Counted from the stretch's first letter, positions 35,711-46,240 are shown. The stretch is 64,000 nucleotides of DNA from Paraburkholderia caballeronis (GCF_900104845.1 NZ_FNSR01000001.1:930001-994000), one strand, 5' to 3'. The notes: generated by a model from the letters alone, not told the origin. Made by a program: numbers and translations.

Positions 35711-36910
35711 ATGTCCATGAACAAGGTTCTGCGTCTCTCCGATCTGATCTCCGAAGGCAAGCTTGCGGCCAGGCGGGTGTTCATCCGCGCCGACCTCAAC
35801 GTGCCGCAGGACGACCACGGCAACATCACCGAGGACACCCGCATCCGCGCGTCGGTGCCGGCGATCAAGGCCGCGCTCGACGCCGGCGCGGCCGTGATGG
35901 TCACGTCGCACCTCGGCCGTCCGACTGAAGGCGAACTGAAACCCGAGGACTCGCTCGCGCCGGTCGCGAAGCGCCTCGCCGAACTGCTCGGCCGCGACGT
36001 GCCGCTCGTCGCGAACTGGGTCGACGGCGTCGAGGTCGCGCCGGGCAGCGTCGTGCTGCTCGAAAACTGCCGCGTGAACAAGGGCGAGAAGAAGAATTCG
36101 GACGAACTGGCGCAGAAGCTGGCGAAGCTCTGCGACGTCTACGTGAACGACGCGTTCGGCACCGCGCACCGCGCGGAGGCGACCACCCACGGGATCGCGA
36201 AGTACGCGCCGATCGCGTGCGCCGGCCCGCTGCTGGCCGCCGAACTGGATGCGCTCGGCAAGGCGCTCGGCGCGCCGAAGCGGCCGCTCGTCGCGATCGT
36301 CGCCGGCTCGAAGGTGTCGACCAAGCTGACGATCCTGAAGTCGCTCGCGGAGAAGGTGGACCAGTTGATCGTCGGCGGCGGCATCGCGAACACGTTCATG
36401 CTCGCGGCCGGCCTGAAGATCGGCAAGTCGCTCGCGGAAGCCGACCTCGTCGCCGAGGCGAAGGCGATCATCGACGCGGCCAAGGCGCGCGGCGCGTCGG
36501 TGCCGATTCCGACCGACGTCGTCACCGCGAAGGAATTCGCGGCGACCGCGAAGGCCGAGGTGAAGGCGGTGGCCGACGTCGCGGACGACGACCTGATCCT
36601 CGACATCGGGCCGGAAACGGCGAAGGCGCTCGCCGCGCAGCTGGAGAAGGCCGGCACGATCGTATGGAACGGCCCGGTCGGCGTGTTCGAGTTCGACCAG
36701 TTCGGCAACGGCACGAAGACGCTCGCGGAAGCGATCGCGAAGTCGCCGGCGTTCTCGATCGCCGGCGGCGGCGATACGCTCGCGGCGATCGCGAAATACG
36801 GCATCCACGATCAGGTCAGCTATATCTCGACCGGCGGCGGCGCGTTCCTCGAATTCCTCGAAGGCAAGACATTGCCGGCGGTCGAAGTGCTCGAATCGCG
36901 GGCGGCCTGA
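35711..36910 (+). CDS. pgk: Phosphoglycerate kinase
   Basis: Protein of 399 residues (397 if the ATG at 35717 is used). The N-terminal domain has [14 protein letters not shown] near 22 and VTSHLGRP near 65; the C-terminal domain has [29 protein letters not shown] and the late [12 protein letters not shown] with the nucleotide-binding glycines. It makes ATP and 3-phosphoglycerate from 1,3-bisphosphoglycerate in glycolysis and runs in reverse in gluconeogenesis. The TGA stop is followed at once by an in-frame GTG, and the frame stays open into pyk. Confidence 0.97.
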   Translation: MSMNKVLRLSDLISEGKLAARRVFIRADLNVPQDDHGNITEDTRIRASVPAIKAALDAGAAVMVTSHLGRPTEGELKPEDSLAPVAKRLAELLGRDVPLVANWVDGVEVAPGSVVLLENCRVNKGEKKNSDELAQKLAKLCDVYVNDAFGTAHRAEATTHGIAKYAPIACAGPLLAAELDALGKALGAPKRPLVAIVAGSKVSTKLTILKSLAEKVDQLIVGGGIANTFMLAAGLKIGKSLAEADLVAEAKAIIDAAKARGASVPIPTDVVTAKEFAATAKAEVKAVADVADDDLILDIGPETAKALAAQLEKAGTIVWNGPVGVFEFDQFGNGTKTLAEAIAKSPAFSIAGGGDTLAAIAKYGIHDQVSYISTGGGAFLEFLEGKTLPAVEVLESRAA

Positions 36911-37477
36911 GTGGCGTCGCGCGCGCCGGCTCGCGATCCAGCGAAGCCGGAACAGGCCCGCGCCGGACGCGGGAAACGCGCGGCAACGACTGCGCGCGAT
37001 GCGCAACGCGACGCTCCCGCCGCTGACGAAACCGTAAGCCGGGGGGCGGTGAAGAACCCGGCGGCGAAAGACCCGGCGGCGAACTCGAAGGCAAGCCGCG
37101 CCGGAGCCGCCTCAAGACCGGCCGAGCCGGGCCACGCCGAAACCGGCCGCCGCGCGTCCGGCGCAGCACCAGCAGATCCAGCCGCGGCGGCGCCAGCCGG
37201 CGCGGCAAAGCGGAGCGCGCCAGTCGGCGCGCGATCCGCCGAACCGGCGGCGAGCGCCGCGGGCGCCGCGCCAACGCGCGCCGCGTCCCGCGCGCCGGCC
37301 GTCCCGGCGCAGGCAACGGCGGCGCCTTCCGGCGCTGCATCCGCGCCCGCCCCATCCTACAAAGCGACGCCGGCCCGAACCGGCGCGCATCCCGGGGCCG
37401 CCGCCGGTGCGGCGAACCCCGGCTGCCCGTCTCGCAGCAGCGCCTTTCACAGCGATCCCATCCACACGAGGAGATTC
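36911..37477 (+). other. Open Ala/Pro-rich spacer between pgk and pyk
   Basis: These 567 bases contain no stop in the frame shared by pgk and pyk. Translated from GTG 36911 they give about 189 residues rich in Ala, Pro, Arg, Gly and Ser with scattered Lys, low in complexity and expected to be disordered. Codon choice is GCG/CCG-heavy but looser than in pgk or pyk. The opposite strand is also open for 179 codons, so GC content alone could explain it. I do not call a gene here. Confidence 0.5.
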
Positions 37478-38914
37478 ATGCATCGCGCTACCAAGATTGT
37501 CGCCACCATTGGCCCGGCTTCCAGCGCGCCGGACGTCCTGCTGCAGATGATTCGGGCGGGACTCGACGTGGTGCGTCTCAACTTTTCGCACGGCACCGCG
37601 GACGATCATCGCCAGCGCGCCGAAACCGTGCGGGAATGCGCCCGCCAGGTCGGCCGCGAAGTCGCGATCATGGCCGACCTGCAAGGGCCGAAGATCCGCG
37701 TCGGCAAGTTCGAGAACGGCAAGACCACGCTCGTGCCGGGCCACCCGTTCGTCCTCGACTCGGAATGCGAACTCGGCAACGACGACCGCGTCGGCCTCGA
37801 TTACAAGGACCTGCCGCGCGACCTGAAGCCGGGCGACGTGCTGCTGCTGAACGACGGGCTGATCGTGCTCGACGTCGTGCGCGTGATCGGCAGCGAGATC
37901 CACACGACCGTGCGCATCGGCGGCGAGCTGTCGAACAACAAGGGCATCAACCGCCAGGGCGGCGGCCTCACCGCGCCCGCGCTGACCGCGAAGGACATGG
38001 AGGACATCCGCACCGCGATGTCGCTCGGCGCGGACTTCGTCGCGGTGTCGTTCCCGAAGAACGCGACCGACATGGAGATGGCGCGCCAGCTCGCGAACAT
38101 CGCGGGCGCGCCGTACGGCATCAAGCCGAAGATGATCGCGAAGATCGAGCGCGCGGAAGCGATCCCCGCGTTGCAGGAGATCCTCGACTCGTCGGACGGC
38201 ATCATGGTCGCGCGCGGCGACCTCGCGGTCGAAGTCGGCAACGCGGCGGTGCCGGCGCTGCAAAAGCGCATGATCCGGATGGCGCGCGACTCGAACAAGT
38301 TCGTGATCACCGCGACGCAGATGATGGAGTCGATGATCCACGCGCCGGTGCCGACCCGCGCGGAGGTGTCCGACGTTGCGAACGCGGTGCTCGACGGCAC
38401 CGACGCGGTGATGCTGTCCGCGGAGTCGGCGGCCGGCAAGTATCCGGTGCAGACGATCGAGACGATGGCCGCGATCTGCGTCGAGGCCGAGAAGTCCGAG
38501 CAGTCCGAACTCGACAAGGATTTTCTCGACCGCACGTTCACGCGGATCGACCAGTCGATCGCGATGGGCGCGCTGTTCACCGCGTTCCATCTCGGCGCGA
38601 AGGCGATCGTCGCGCTGACCGAGTCCGGCTCCACCGCGCTGTGGATGTCGCGCCACTGGACCCACGTGCCGATCTTCGCGTTGACGCCGCGGGTCGGCAG
38701 CGAACGCGCGATGACGCTGTTCCGCAACGTCACGCCGCTGCATCTCGACACCAGCTCCGATCGCGACACCGCGCTCCAGCAGGCGCTCGAAGTCGTCGTC
38801 AGCAAGGGTTACGCGTCGCGCGGCGACATGGTGGTGCTGACGGTCGGCGAGCCGATGGGGCAGCCGGGCGGCACCAACACGCTGAAGATCGTGCGCGTCG
38901 GCGACGCGCTCTGA
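37478..38914 (+). CDS. pyk: Pyruvate kinase
   Basis: Protein of 478 residues. It begins MHRATKIVATIGPASS with the ADP-site region, has NFSHGTADDH near 35, IMADLQGPKIRVG near 65, the catalytic MIAKIERAEAI near 220, the Mg-binding GIMVARGDLAVEVG near 240 and ATQMMESMI near 275. It converts phosphoenolpyruvate and ADP to pyruvate and ATP. GAGGAG lies six to eight bases before the ATG at 37478, fixing this start in spite of the long in-frame upstream extension. Confidence 0.97.
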   Translation: MHRATKIVATIGPASSAPDVLLQMIRAGLDVVRLNFSHGTADDHRQRAETVRECARQVGREVAIMADLQGPKIRVGKFENGKTTLVPGHPFVLDSECELGNDDRVGLDYKDLPRDLKPGDVLLLNDGLIVLDVVRVIGSEIHTTVRIGGELSNNKGINRQGGGLTAPALTAKDMEDIRTAMSLGADFVAVSFPKNATDMEMARQLANIAGAPYGIKPKMIAKIERAEAIPALQEILDSSDGIMVARGDLAVEVGNAAVPALQKRMIRMARDSNKFVITATQMMESMIHAPVPTRAEVSDVANAVLDGTDAVMLSAESAAGKYPVQTIETMAAICVEAEKSEQSELDKDFLDRTFTRIDQSIAMGALFTAFHLGAKAIVALTESGSTALWMSRHWTHVPIFALTPRVGSERAMTLFRNVTPLHLDTSSDRDTALQQALEVVVSKGYASRGDMVVLTVGEPMGQPGGTNTLKIVRVGDAL

Positions 38915-39169
38915 TCGACTGCGCTGACCGCGCGCCGGGCGGCCGGCGGGTCGCGCGCCGTGTCGGCGCGATCCGCCGGACTACCCGCCTGCGCCGCGGA
39001 ATTGTTGCGCAATGTATCTTTCCGCCGGGAACAGGCATTGCTTCGCGATAAAATTCGCGCTAACGAAATCGCGGCACGGACCGCGACCAGGCCGCCACGA
39101 CGGCCTCGACCGGCTGCGCAAGACGGCCGGCGGCACGACAGATTCGTTTCAAATCAAAGGAGTAGGACA

Positions 39170-40234
39170 ATGCCTCTCGTATCAATGCGTCAACTGCTGG
39201 ATCACGCCGCCGAAAACGGCTACGGTTTGCCCGCGTTCAACGTGAACAATCTCGAACAGGTGCAGACCATCATGGCCGCCGCCGACCAGGTCGGCGCGCC
39301 GGTGATCATGCAGGCGTCGGCAGGCGCGCGCAAATACGCTGGCGAAGCATTCCTGCGTCATCTGATCGAGGCGGCTGTCGAATCGTATCCGCACATCCCG
39401 GTCGTGATGCACCAGGACCACGGCCAGTCGCCGGCGGTCTGCATGGCGGCGATCCGCAGCGGCTTCTCCAGCGTGATGATGGACGGCTCGCTGCAGGCCG
39501 ACGGCAAGTCGGTCGCGTCGTACGAGTACAACGTGGACGTGTCGCGGAAGGTCGTCGAGATGGCGCATTCGATCGGCGTCACGGTCGAGGCGGAACTGGG
39601 CGTGCTCGGCTCGCTGGAAACGATGATGGGCGACAAGGAAGACGGCCACGGCGCGGAAGGCACGATGACCCGCGAGCAACTGCTGACCGACCCGGAGCAG
39701 GCCGCCGACTTCGTGAAGCTCACGCAGTGCGATGCGCTCGCGATCGCGATCGGCACGTCGCACGGCGCGTACAAGTTCTCGAAGAAGCCGACCGGCGACA
39801 TCCTGTCGATCGCCCGCATCAAGGAGATCCACGCGCGCATTCCGAACACGCACCTCGTGATGCACGGTTCGTCGTCGGTGCCGCAGGAACTGCTCGCGGA
39901 AATCCGCGAGTTCGGCGGCGACATGAAGGAAACCTATGGCGTGCCGGTCGAGGAGATCCAGGAAGGCATCCGCCACGGCGTGCGCAAGATCAACATCGAC
40001 ACCGACCTGCGCCTCGCGATCACCGGCGCGATCCGCCGCTACCTGGCGGAGAATCCGTCGAAGTTCGATCCGCGCGACTACCTGAAGCCGGCGCGCGAAG
40101 CGGCGAAGAAGGTCTGTGTGGACCGCTACCTCGCGTTCGGCTGCGAAGGCCAGGCGTCGAAGATCAAGCCGGTCGCGCTCGACAGGATGGCCGAGCGCTA
40201 CAAGTCGGGCGAGCTGGCGCAGATCGTTCGGTAA
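39170..40234 (+). CDS. fbaA: Fructose-bisphosphate aldolase, class II
   Basis: Protein of 354 residues. Metal and catalytic groups are visible: HQDHGQ near 80, [19 protein letters not shown] near 105, [15 protein letters not shown] near 200 and HGSSSVP near 235. This zinc enzyme of the Calvin-cycle-type (CbbA-like) subgroup cleaves fructose 1,6-bisphosphate to triose phosphates. A perfect AAAGGAG precedes the ATG at 39170. TAAAAT at 39049-39054 is a candidate -10. A strong terminator follows. Confidence 0.96.
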   Translation: MPLVSMRQLLDHAAENGYGLPAFNVNNLEQVQTIMAAADQVGAPVIMQASAGARKYAGEAFLRHLIEAAVESYPHIPVVMHQDHGQSPAVCMAAIRSGFSSVMMDGSLQADGKSVASYEYNVDVSRKVVEMAHSIGVTVEAELGVLGSLETMMGDKEDGHGAEGTMTREQLLTDPEQAADFVKLTQCDALAIAIGTSHGAYKFSKKPTGDILSIARIKEIHARIPNTHLVMHGSSSVPQELLAEIREFGGDMKETYGVPVEEIQEGIRHGVRKINIDTDLRLAITGAIRRYLAENPSKFDPRDYLKPAREAAKKVCVDRYLAFGCEGQASKIKPVALDRMAERYKSGELAQIVR

Positions 40235-40299
40235 CGTTTTGAGGTATTGCCGGCGGGCGGGGCGCGTCATGCGGTCCGTCCGTCGCGAACGGCTCATTG

Positions 40300-40345
40300 C
40301 GTCGCCGTTTTCCGCCAGTCCGGGGAACGGCGACGGGTTTTTGGT
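40300..40345 (+). terminator. Terminator of fbaA
   Basis: A 14-bp stem with two G-T pairs (40300-40313 with 40322-40335, core GTCGCCGTT) and an eight-base loop is followed by GGTTTTTGG. Confidence 0.8.
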
Positions 40346-40363
40346 TTACTCTTATCGGTTCCG

Positions 40364-40377
40364 GTCTCGATCGAGAC
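40364..40377. promoter_or_regulatory. 14-bp perfect palindrome before purC
   Basis: GTCTCGATCGAGAC is fully self-complementary and lies 35 bases before the purC start, downstream of the fbaA terminator and near where the purC promoter should be. It does not resemble the E. coli PurR operator. Confidence 0.5.
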
Positions 40378-40411
40378 GACGGTCCCGCCACGTTTCTAGC
40401 GAATCACGACG

Positions 40412-41302
40412 ATGTCTACCCTCTACGAATCCACGCTCCGCTCGCTGCCGCTCCTCGGCCGCGGCAAGGTCCGCGACAACTATGCGGTGGGCAACGACAA
40501 GCTGCTGATCGTCACGACCGACCGCCTGTCGGCGTTCGACGTGATCATGGGCGAGCCGATTCCGGGCAAGGGCCGGGTGCTGAACCAGATGGCGAACTTC
40601 TGGTTCGACCGGCTGAAGCACGTGGTGCCGAACCACCTGACCGGCGTCGATCCGGAAACGGTCGTCGCCGCCGACGAAGTCGAGCAGGTGAAAGGCCGCG
40701 CGGTCGTCGTGAAGCGGCTGGAGCCGATTCTCGTCGAGGCGGTCGTGCGCGGCTACCTCGCGGGCAGCGGCTGGAAGGACTATCAGGCGACCGGCGCGAT
40801 CTGCGGCGTCGCGCTGCCGCCGGGCCTCCAGAACGCGCAGAAGCTGCCGGAGCCGATCTTCACGCCGGCCGCGAAGGCCGAGATGGGCCACCACGACGAG
40901 AACATCACCTACGACGAGATGGAGCGCCGCATCGGCACCGAGCTGTCGGCGACGATCAGGGACATCTCGATCCGCCTGTACAGGGAAGCCGCCGACTACG
41001 CGGCGACGCGCGGCATCATCATCGCGGACACGAAGTTCGAATTCGGCCTCGACAACCACGGCGAGCTGTATCTGATGGACGAGGCGCTGACCGCCGACTC
41101 GTCGCGCTTCTGGCCGGCGGACCAGTACCAGGTCGGCACGAACCCGCCGTCGTTCGACAAGCAGTTCGTGCGCGACTGGCTCGAAACCCAGGACTGGAAG
41201 AAGGAGCCGCCGGCCCCGAAGCTGCCGGACGACGTGATCGCGAAGACGTCCGCGAAGTACCAGGAGGCGCTGGAGCGCCTCACCGGCCAGAAGCTCGCGT
41301 GA
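40412..41302 (+). CDS. purC: Phosphoribosylaminoimidazole-succinocarboxamide synthase
   Basis: Protein of 296 residues of the longer SAICAR-synthase form. [31 protein letters not shown] at the N-terminus, [17 protein letters not shown] near 110 and [10 protein letters not shown] near 205 are family marks. It joins CAIR and aspartate with ATP in purine synthesis. purE follows after 18 bases and purK after a further 123, so three consecutive genes cover the AIR-to-SAICAR steps. Confidence 0.96.
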   Translation: MSTLYESTLRSLPLLGRGKVRDNYAVGNDKLLIVTTDRLSAFDVIMGEPIPGKGRVLNQMANFWFDRLKHVVPNHLTGVDPETVVAADEVEQVKGRAVVVKRLEPILVEAVVRGYLAGSGWKDYQATGAICGVALPPGLQNAQKLPEPIFTPAAKAEMGHHDENITYDEMERRIGTELSATIRDISIRLYREAADYAATRGIIIADTKFEFGLDNHGELYLMDEALTADSSRFWPADQYQVGTNPPSFDKQFVRDWLETQDWKKEPPAPKLPDDVIAKTSAKYQEALERLTGQKLA

Positions 41303-41320
41303 ACCCGAAGGACCTCTGTG

Positions 41321-41839
41321 ATGACTGAAGCGCAGACCGCTCACCAGCACGCCGCGCCGCTCGTCGGCGTGTTGATGGGCTCCAGCTCGGACTGGGAAAC
41401 GATGAAGCACGCGGTCGCGATCCTGCAGGAGTTCGGCGTCGCGTACGAGGCGAAGGTGGTGTCCGCGCACCGGATGCCCGACGAGATGTTCGAGTACGCG
41501 GAGCGCGCGCGCGAGCGCGGGCTGCGCGCGATCATCGCGGGCGCGGGCGGCGCGGCCCATCTGCCGGGCATGCTCGCCGCGAAGACGACGGTGCCGGTGC
41601 TCGGCGTGCCGGTCGCGAGCAAGTATCTGAAGGGCGTCGATTCGCTGCATTCGATCGTGCAGATGCCAAAGGGCGTGCCGGTCGCGACGTTCGCGATCGG
41701 CGAGGCGGGCGCGGCGAACGCGGCGCTGTTCGCGGTGTCGATCCTGAGCGTGACCGAGCCCGACTACGCGAACCAGCTTGCCGCATTCCGCGTGCGCCAG
41801 AACGAAGCCGCGCACGCGATGGTGTTGCCGGCGCTGTGA
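41321..41839 (+). CDS. purE: N5-carboxyaminoimidazole ribonucleotide mutase
   Basis: Protein of 172 residues. The phosphate loop [15 protein letters not shown] and the catalytic region [15 protein letters not shown] are intact, followed by [17 protein letters not shown]. It moves the carboxyl group of N5-CAIR to C4. AAGGA lies eight bases before ATG 41321; a GTG codon just before it is in frame but less likely to be used. It works directly on the product of PurK encoded next. Confidence 0.96.
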   Translation: MTEAQTAHQHAAPLVGVLMGSSSDWETMKHAVAILQEFGVAYEAKVVSAHRMPDEMFEYAERARERGLRAIIAGAGGAAHLPGMLAAKTTVPVLGVPVASKYLKGVDSLHSIVQMPKGVPVATFAIGEAGAANAALFAVSILSVTEPDYANQLAAFRVRQNEAAHAMVLPAL

Positions 41840-41962
41840 GCGCCGTGTCAGGTGTCGCCTCTGGTGACACATCGGGCGCCGCGCTCGCGGCGCGCCGACG
41901 CTAAACCCCGGTGACGCTGCGCGCCGTCCCCCCGCCGCAGCGTTCCGCGACCGAATACAACG

Positions 41963-43183
41963 ATGAACCCAGACCACAACACCCCGGTTTCCCCGATCCT
42001 GCCCGGCGCCTGGCTCGGCATGGTGGGCGGCGGCCAGCTCGGCCGCATGTTCTGCTTCGCCGCGCAGGCGATGGGCTACCGCGTCGCCGTGCTCGACCCG
42101 GACCCGAACAGCCCGGCTGGCAGCGTCGCCGACCGCCATCTGCGCGCGCCGTACGACGACGAAGCCGCGCTGACCGAACTCGCGCGGCTGTGCGCGGCGG
42201 TCTCGACCGAATTCGAGAACGTGCCCGCGCAGAGCCTCGACGCGCTCGCGAAAACGACGTTCGTGAGCCCGGCGGGCCGCTGCGTCGCGATCGCGCAGGA
42301 CCGGATCGCGGAGAAGCGGTTCATCGCGGCGGCCGGCGTGCCGGTCGCGCCGCACGTCGTGATCGAGTCGTCGCAGGCGCTCGCCGCGCTGACCGACGAC
42401 GCGCTCGCGGCCGTGCTGCCGGGCATCCTGAAAACCGCGCGGCTCGGCTACGACGGCAAGGGCCAGGTGCGCGTGACCAATGCGGACGAGGTGCGCGAGG
42501 CGCATGCGTCGCTCGGCGGCGTGCCGTGCGTGCTCGAAAAGCGGCTGCCGCTGAAGTTCGAGGTGTCCGCGCTGATCGCGCGCGGCGCGAACGGCGCGAC
42601 GGCCGTGTATCCGCTCGCGCAGAACACGCATCGCAACGGCGTGCTGTCGCACACGATCGTGCCGGCCCCGGACGCGAGCCCGGCGCTCGTGCAGCAGGCG
42701 CAGCAGGCCGCGTTGCAGATCGCCGCGAAGCTCGGTTACGTCGGCGTGCTGTGCGTCGAGTTCTTCGTGCTCGAAGACGGCACGATGGTCGCGAACGAGA
42801 TGGCGCCGCGCCCGCACAACTCCGGCCACTACACCGTCGATGCGTGCGCGACGAGCCAGTTCGAGCAGCAGGTGCGCGCGATGACCGCGATGCCGCTCGG
42901 CGACACGCGCCAGCACTCGCCGGCCGTGATGCTGAACATCCTCGGCGACGTGTGGTTCCCGTGCGGCGCCGGCGAGTCGAAGGCCCAGAAGGGCGCCGCG
43001 CCGGTCACGCCGCCGTGGAACGAGGTGGCGGCGATGCCGGCCGCGCGGCTGCATCTGTACGGCAAGGAGGACGCGCGCCCGGGCCGCAAGATGGGCCACG
43101 TGAACTTCACCGCGCCGACGCTCGACGAGGCGCGCGCCGCCGCGCGCGACTGCGCGCGGCTGCTGCACATCATCACCGGTTGA
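41963..43183 (+). CDS. purK: N5-carboxyaminoimidazole ribonucleotide synthase
   Basis: Protein of 406 residues, an ATP-grasp enzyme. [26 protein letters not shown] opens the Rossmann-like domain, [18 protein letters not shown] near 155 is the ATP-grasp core and [14 protein letters not shown] near 275 holds metal ligands. It carboxylates AIR with bicarbonate and ATP. The ribosome site is weak. The 123-base gap to purE is GC-rich and shows no terminator. Confidence 0.95.
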   Translation: MNPDHNTPVSPILPGAWLGMVGGGQLGRMFCFAAQAMGYRVAVLDPDPNSPAGSVADRHLRAPYDDEAALTELARLCAAVSTEFENVPAQSLDALAKTTFVSPAGRCVAIAQDRIAEKRFIAAAGVPVAPHVVIESSQALAALTDDALAAVLPGILKTARLGYDGKGQVRVTNADEVREAHASLGGVPCVLEKRLPLKFEVSALIARGANGATAVYPLAQNTHRNGVLSHTIVPAPDASPALVQQAQQAALQIAAKLGYVGVLCVEFFVLEDGTMVANEMAPRPHNSGHYTVDACATSQFEQQVRAMTAMPLGDTRQHSPAVMLNILGDVWFPCGAGESKAQKGAAPVTPPWNEVAAMPAARLHLYGKEDARPGRKMGHVNFTAPTLDEARAAARDCARLLHIITG

Positions 43184-43199
43184 GAGGCGCGCGCCCGTG

Positions 43200-44237
43200 A
43201 TGCCGGACCAGCCTCGATCCGCCGACGCGCCGCGCGTCGATCCAGCCGACATCGAGCGCGCGGCCGCGCTGCTCGACGCAGGGCAGCTCGTCGCGTTTCC
43301 GACCGAGACCGTGTACGGCCTCGGCGGCGACGCGCAGAGCCCCGACGCGGTCGCGCGGATCTACGCGGCGAAGGGGCGGCCGGCGAACCATCCGGTGATC
43401 GTGCATCTGCCGCCGGGCGGCGATCCGCGCTACTGGGCCGCCGACTGGCCGGAGGCCGCGCAGAAGCTCGTCGATGCGTTCTGGCCCGGCCCGCTGACGC
43501 TGATCGTGAAGCGCCATCCGCGCATTCCGGATGCGGTGAGCGGCGGGCAGGATTCGGTCGGGCTGCGCTGTCCGTCGCACCCGGTCGCGCAGGCGCTGCT
43601 CGCGGCGTTTTCGGCGCGGCGCGGCGGGCAGGGCGGCGTCGCCGCGCCGTCCGCGAACCGCTTCGGCCACGTGAGCCCGACCACCGCGCAGCACGTGCGC
43701 GACGAATTCGGCCCGTCGATCCACGTGCTCGACGGCGGGCCGTCCGACGTCGGGATCGAATCGACGATCGTCGACCTGTCGCGCGGCTTTCCGGCGCTGC
43801 TGCGGCCCGGCCACGTGACGCCGGACGACATCGCGCGGGTGCTCGGCGAAGCGCCGCGTCTGCCGGACGGTTCCGACGCGACCGCGCCGCGCGCGTCCGG
43901 CACGCTGAAGGCGCACTACGCGCCGCGCACGCCGCTCGCGCTGCTGCCGTTCGACCTGCTCGAACCGTTGCTGGCGGCGCGGACGGCGGATGAACCGGTC
44001 GCGCTGGTCGCGCGTGCGTCGCGGGCGGGCGCGTGGGCGAGCGCGCCGGGCGTGCGTTTCGTCGCCGCGCCCGAAGATCCGCAGGCTTATGCGCGCGAGC
44101 TTTATCGCTTGCTGCGCGCGCTCGATCGCGCGAACGTCGCGCGAATCCTGATCGAGAAGCTGCCCGAAACGATCGAATGGATCGCGGTCAACGACCGGCT
44201 CGGCCGCGCGGCGGCGGCGTTCGAGGCGCAGGAGTAG
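43200..44237 (+). CDS. Threonylcarbamoyl-AMP synthase (Sua5 type)
   Basis: Protein of 345 residues. The YrdC/TsaC domain fills the first 210 residues (AGQLVAFPTETVYGLGGDAQ, then IYAAKGRPANHPVIVHL and APSANRFGHVSPTTAQHV); a linker and a C-terminal Sua5 domain follow (from about 230). It makes threonylcarbamoyl-AMP from Thr, bicarbonate and ATP for the t6A37 modification of ANN-reading tRNAs. It begins 16 bases after purK; a GTG codon directly before the ATG is in frame. It ends at a bidirectional terminator. Confidence 0.93.
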   Translation: MPDQPRSADAPRVDPADIERAAALLDAGQLVAFPTETVYGLGGDAQSPDAVARIYAAKGRPANHPVIVHLPPGGDPRYWAADWPEAAQKLVDAFWPGPLTLIVKRHPRIPDAVSGGQDSVGLRCPSHPVAQALLAAFSARRGGQGGVAAPSANRFGHVSPTTAQHVRDEFGPSIHVLDGGPSDVGIESTIVDLSRGFPALLRPGHVTPDDIARVLGEAPRLPDGSDATAPRASGTLKAHYAPRTPLALLPFDLLEPLLAARTADEPVALVARASRAGAWASAPGVRFVAAPEDPQAYARELYRLLRALDRANVARILIEKLPETIEWIAVNDRLGRAAAAFEAQE

Positions 44238-44274
44238 GTGGCCGGTTAGACCGCGCGCGGCGGCGCTGGACGTA

Positions 44275-44306
44275 AAAAAGCCCGGCTCGAAAGAGCCGGG
44301 CTTTTT
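44275..44306. terminator. Bidirectional terminator between convergent genes
   Basis: AAAAAGCCCGGCTC (44275-44288) pairs perfectly with GAGCCGGGCTTTTT (44293-44306) around a GAAA tetraloop. A run of A on one side and T on the other lets it act for both the Sua5 gene and the leftward esterase gene. Confidence 0.92.
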
Positions 44307-44326
44307 GCTTTCAGCGTCCGCCGCGC

Positions 44327-45580
44327 CTATTTGCCGAGGCCGGTCTTCGCGATGGTCTGCTCGACGTATTGCGCGAACAGCGCGTGCATGTGCGTGCTCG
44401 GGTGGACCAGGTCGGCGAACATGTACGTCTGGTCCGCGTTGGCCGTCGTGTACGTCTGCGGCGAGCAGAACAGCGACGACGCGAACTGGGAGCCGTACTG
44501 TTCGGCCGTGATGCCGCCCGCCAGCACTTCCGGATGCTGCTGCGCGTACTGTGTCGCGCTGGCCTGCATCGACTGCAGGTTGCACGCGGTGCCGGTGTTC
44601 GACACCGTGAAGCCCTCGGCCTGGTAGTTCGGCAGCGCGACGGTGTCGAGCCACGTGAATGCATCGGCGACGATCACCTGGCCCGACTGGATCAGCGGCT
44701 GGATCAACTGCTCCACCATCCCGTTGTAGGCGGCGGTGACGCCCGTCAGCACCGCGGCCGTGCCGGCCTGCTGCGCGTCCGCGGTGACGCCCTGCGGCGT
44801 CTGGCCGATGTCCGGCACCGTCATCAGCACCACGTGCGTCGCGCCCGAGCTGACGATCTTCTGGATCTGCGTCGCGAGCGCGACGGCCGCCTGCGCGACC
44901 TGGGTGTTGTTCGATTGCAGGTAGCCGGCGATGAACTGCACCTGGCCCGCCGGCGTGTTCGGCACCTGCTGGGCCGCGACGGCTTGCGGGAAGCCGGTTT
45001 GCAGCGCAGTCGCCAGCGCGGTGAGGTTCTGCGCGGTCGAGAACTGGAAAATGTCGTTCGCGCCGCCGTTGACCAGCACGAGCTGGTTCGCGTTGAAGCT
45101 GCCGTGCGCGGACAGATAGTTGCCGATCTGCGTCTCGACCGGCACCGTGGTCGCCGCCGCGTTGTTCGGCAGCCATCCCATCCCCTGCGGATTCGCCGCG
45201 CTGACGTCCGAGCCGCCCTGCGCGTAGCCGAGCCCGCCCGTCGCGGTGAGCGGCAGCCCGAAGCCGCCTTCGTAGGCCGGGGAGATCGTGCCGCCGTAGT
45301 ATTCGGCGATTTTCTGCACCCAGATCTCGCCCGGATTCGTCGTGAACTTGCCGCCGCCGAAGCCGGGGAGGATGTTCGGCGTGTAGGTGCCGACGTCGGA
45401 CAGGCTGTCCCCGAACGACACGACCTGCAGCGTCACGCCGCCGGCCGGCGTGTTGCTCGCGTTGTTGTTGTTGTCGCCGCCACCGCCGCCGCATGCGGCG
45501 AGCAGCGCGAAGGCCGCGCTGGCGATGGCGATCTGCGTCGTGCGCAGCAGCTTGCGATGGGTCGTTGCTCGTTGCTTCAT
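44327..45580 (-). CDS. SGNH/GDSL-type lipoprotein esterase
   Basis: Protein of 417 residues with a lipoprotein signal ending LLAAC at Cys30, then a Gly and Asn linker. The SGNH blocks are present: FGDSLSDVGTY with nucleophile Ser59, a Gly in the middle block, GGANDIF with the Asn, and DLVHPSTHMH with Asp and His near 393. It is probably an outer-membrane-anchored or exported esterase/lipase. GAGGAG lies upstream, but a four-codon ATG frame (MKST) overlaps the start by ATGA. The frame runs open for another 190 codons upstream, but the lipobox fixes the start at 45580. Confidence 0.88.
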   Translation of the reverse strand: MKQRATTHRKLLRTTQIAIASAAFALLAACGGGGGDNNNNASNTPAGGVTLQVVSFGDSLSDVGTYTPNILPGFGGGKFTTNPGEIWVQKIAEYYGGTISPAYEGGFGLPLTATGGLGYAQGGSDVSAANPQGMGWLPNNAAATTVPVETQIGNYLSAHGSFNANQLVLVNGGANDIFQFSTAQNLTALATALQTGFPQAVAAQQVPNTPAGQVQFIAGYLQSNNTQVAQAAVALATQIQKIVSSGATHVVLMTVPDIGQTPQGVTADAQQAGTAAVLTGVTAAYNGMVEQLIQPLIQSGQVIVADAFTWLDTVALPNYQAEGFTVSNTGTACNLQSMQASATQYAQQHPEVLAGGITAEQYGSQFASSLFCSPQTYTTANADQTYMFADLVHPSTHMHALFAQYVEQTIAKTGLGK

Positions 45581-46240
45581 GTTGACTTCATCTCCTCGTT
45601 GTGTGGCCTCTGACGCCGTGTGTTGCAGGCCGTGCGTTGCCTCGCGGGCAAGGCCGACAGCCTGCCGGATCCTTTGCGGTTCGCGCGATCCGGGTCCGCC
45701 CCTGGTGTTGTTTTTACGCACGATCGTTCGGCGCGGTGCGAGCGTGGGCCGAACGCTTCCCGCCCACGTGAAGGCAGGTGTGGCGGCCATGCGGGCAGGG
45801 TTTCGCGCCGGTTCGTTTCGGTGAACCTGGTAGACGGTGAGATGCCGGCGCGTGGGCGGGAGCAGCGAAGCGCGATGGCCGTCGTGCGCGTGCGAGGCGG
45901 TCGTCGCGGTCGCGACGTCGTCGTGATCCGCATGCTGCGTGGCGGCGGGTCGTGCCGGCACGCCGCCGCACGCCGTCACCGGATGCGTCGCGTCGAGCTG
46001 CACCGGGGTCTCCTCCTGATGTCTGGCCGGCGCTGCTGCGCCGTGCGTCGTCGTTGCTGTTTTTCGTGCGCGGCGGCTTCGTTCGGGCGTCGATTGCGCC
46101 GGCGCTTTCACGTCTGCTGCCGTACCGGCTGGCGACGCGCGATGCGCGCCGCCGCCGCACATTGCCCGTCAGGGTACACGGGCAGTGCTTGCGCCGGGCG
46201 GGGCTTCGCTAGAGGAAAGCTTCCAGCGCCGGGCACGCGC
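45581..46240. other. Gap between the esterase gene and dacB
   Basis: This 660-base region carries no protein I recognise. On the minus strand the esterase frame stays open to 46162, and a GTG at 46001-46003 is preceded by AGGAGGAG (bases 46010-46017), a perfect ribosome site six bases away, in frame with the esterase. A 10-bp hairpin CATTGCCCGT/ACGGGCAGTG (46160-46187) lies just downstream of dacB and may mark its transcript end. Confidence 0.55.

Noticed and set aside
36816..37355. Minus-strand Arg/Pro-rich frame opposite the pgk-pyk spacer
   Set aside because: Composition of a shadow, no ribosome site, overlaps the end of pgk.
40352..43252. Minus-strand frame of 966 codons opposite purC-purE-purK
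   Set aside because: Antisense shadow spanning three separate well-supported genes.
45714..46160. Minus-strand frame of 148 codons between the esterase gene and dacB
   Set aside because: Arg/Ser-rich with no motif and no ribosome site; treated as non-coding.
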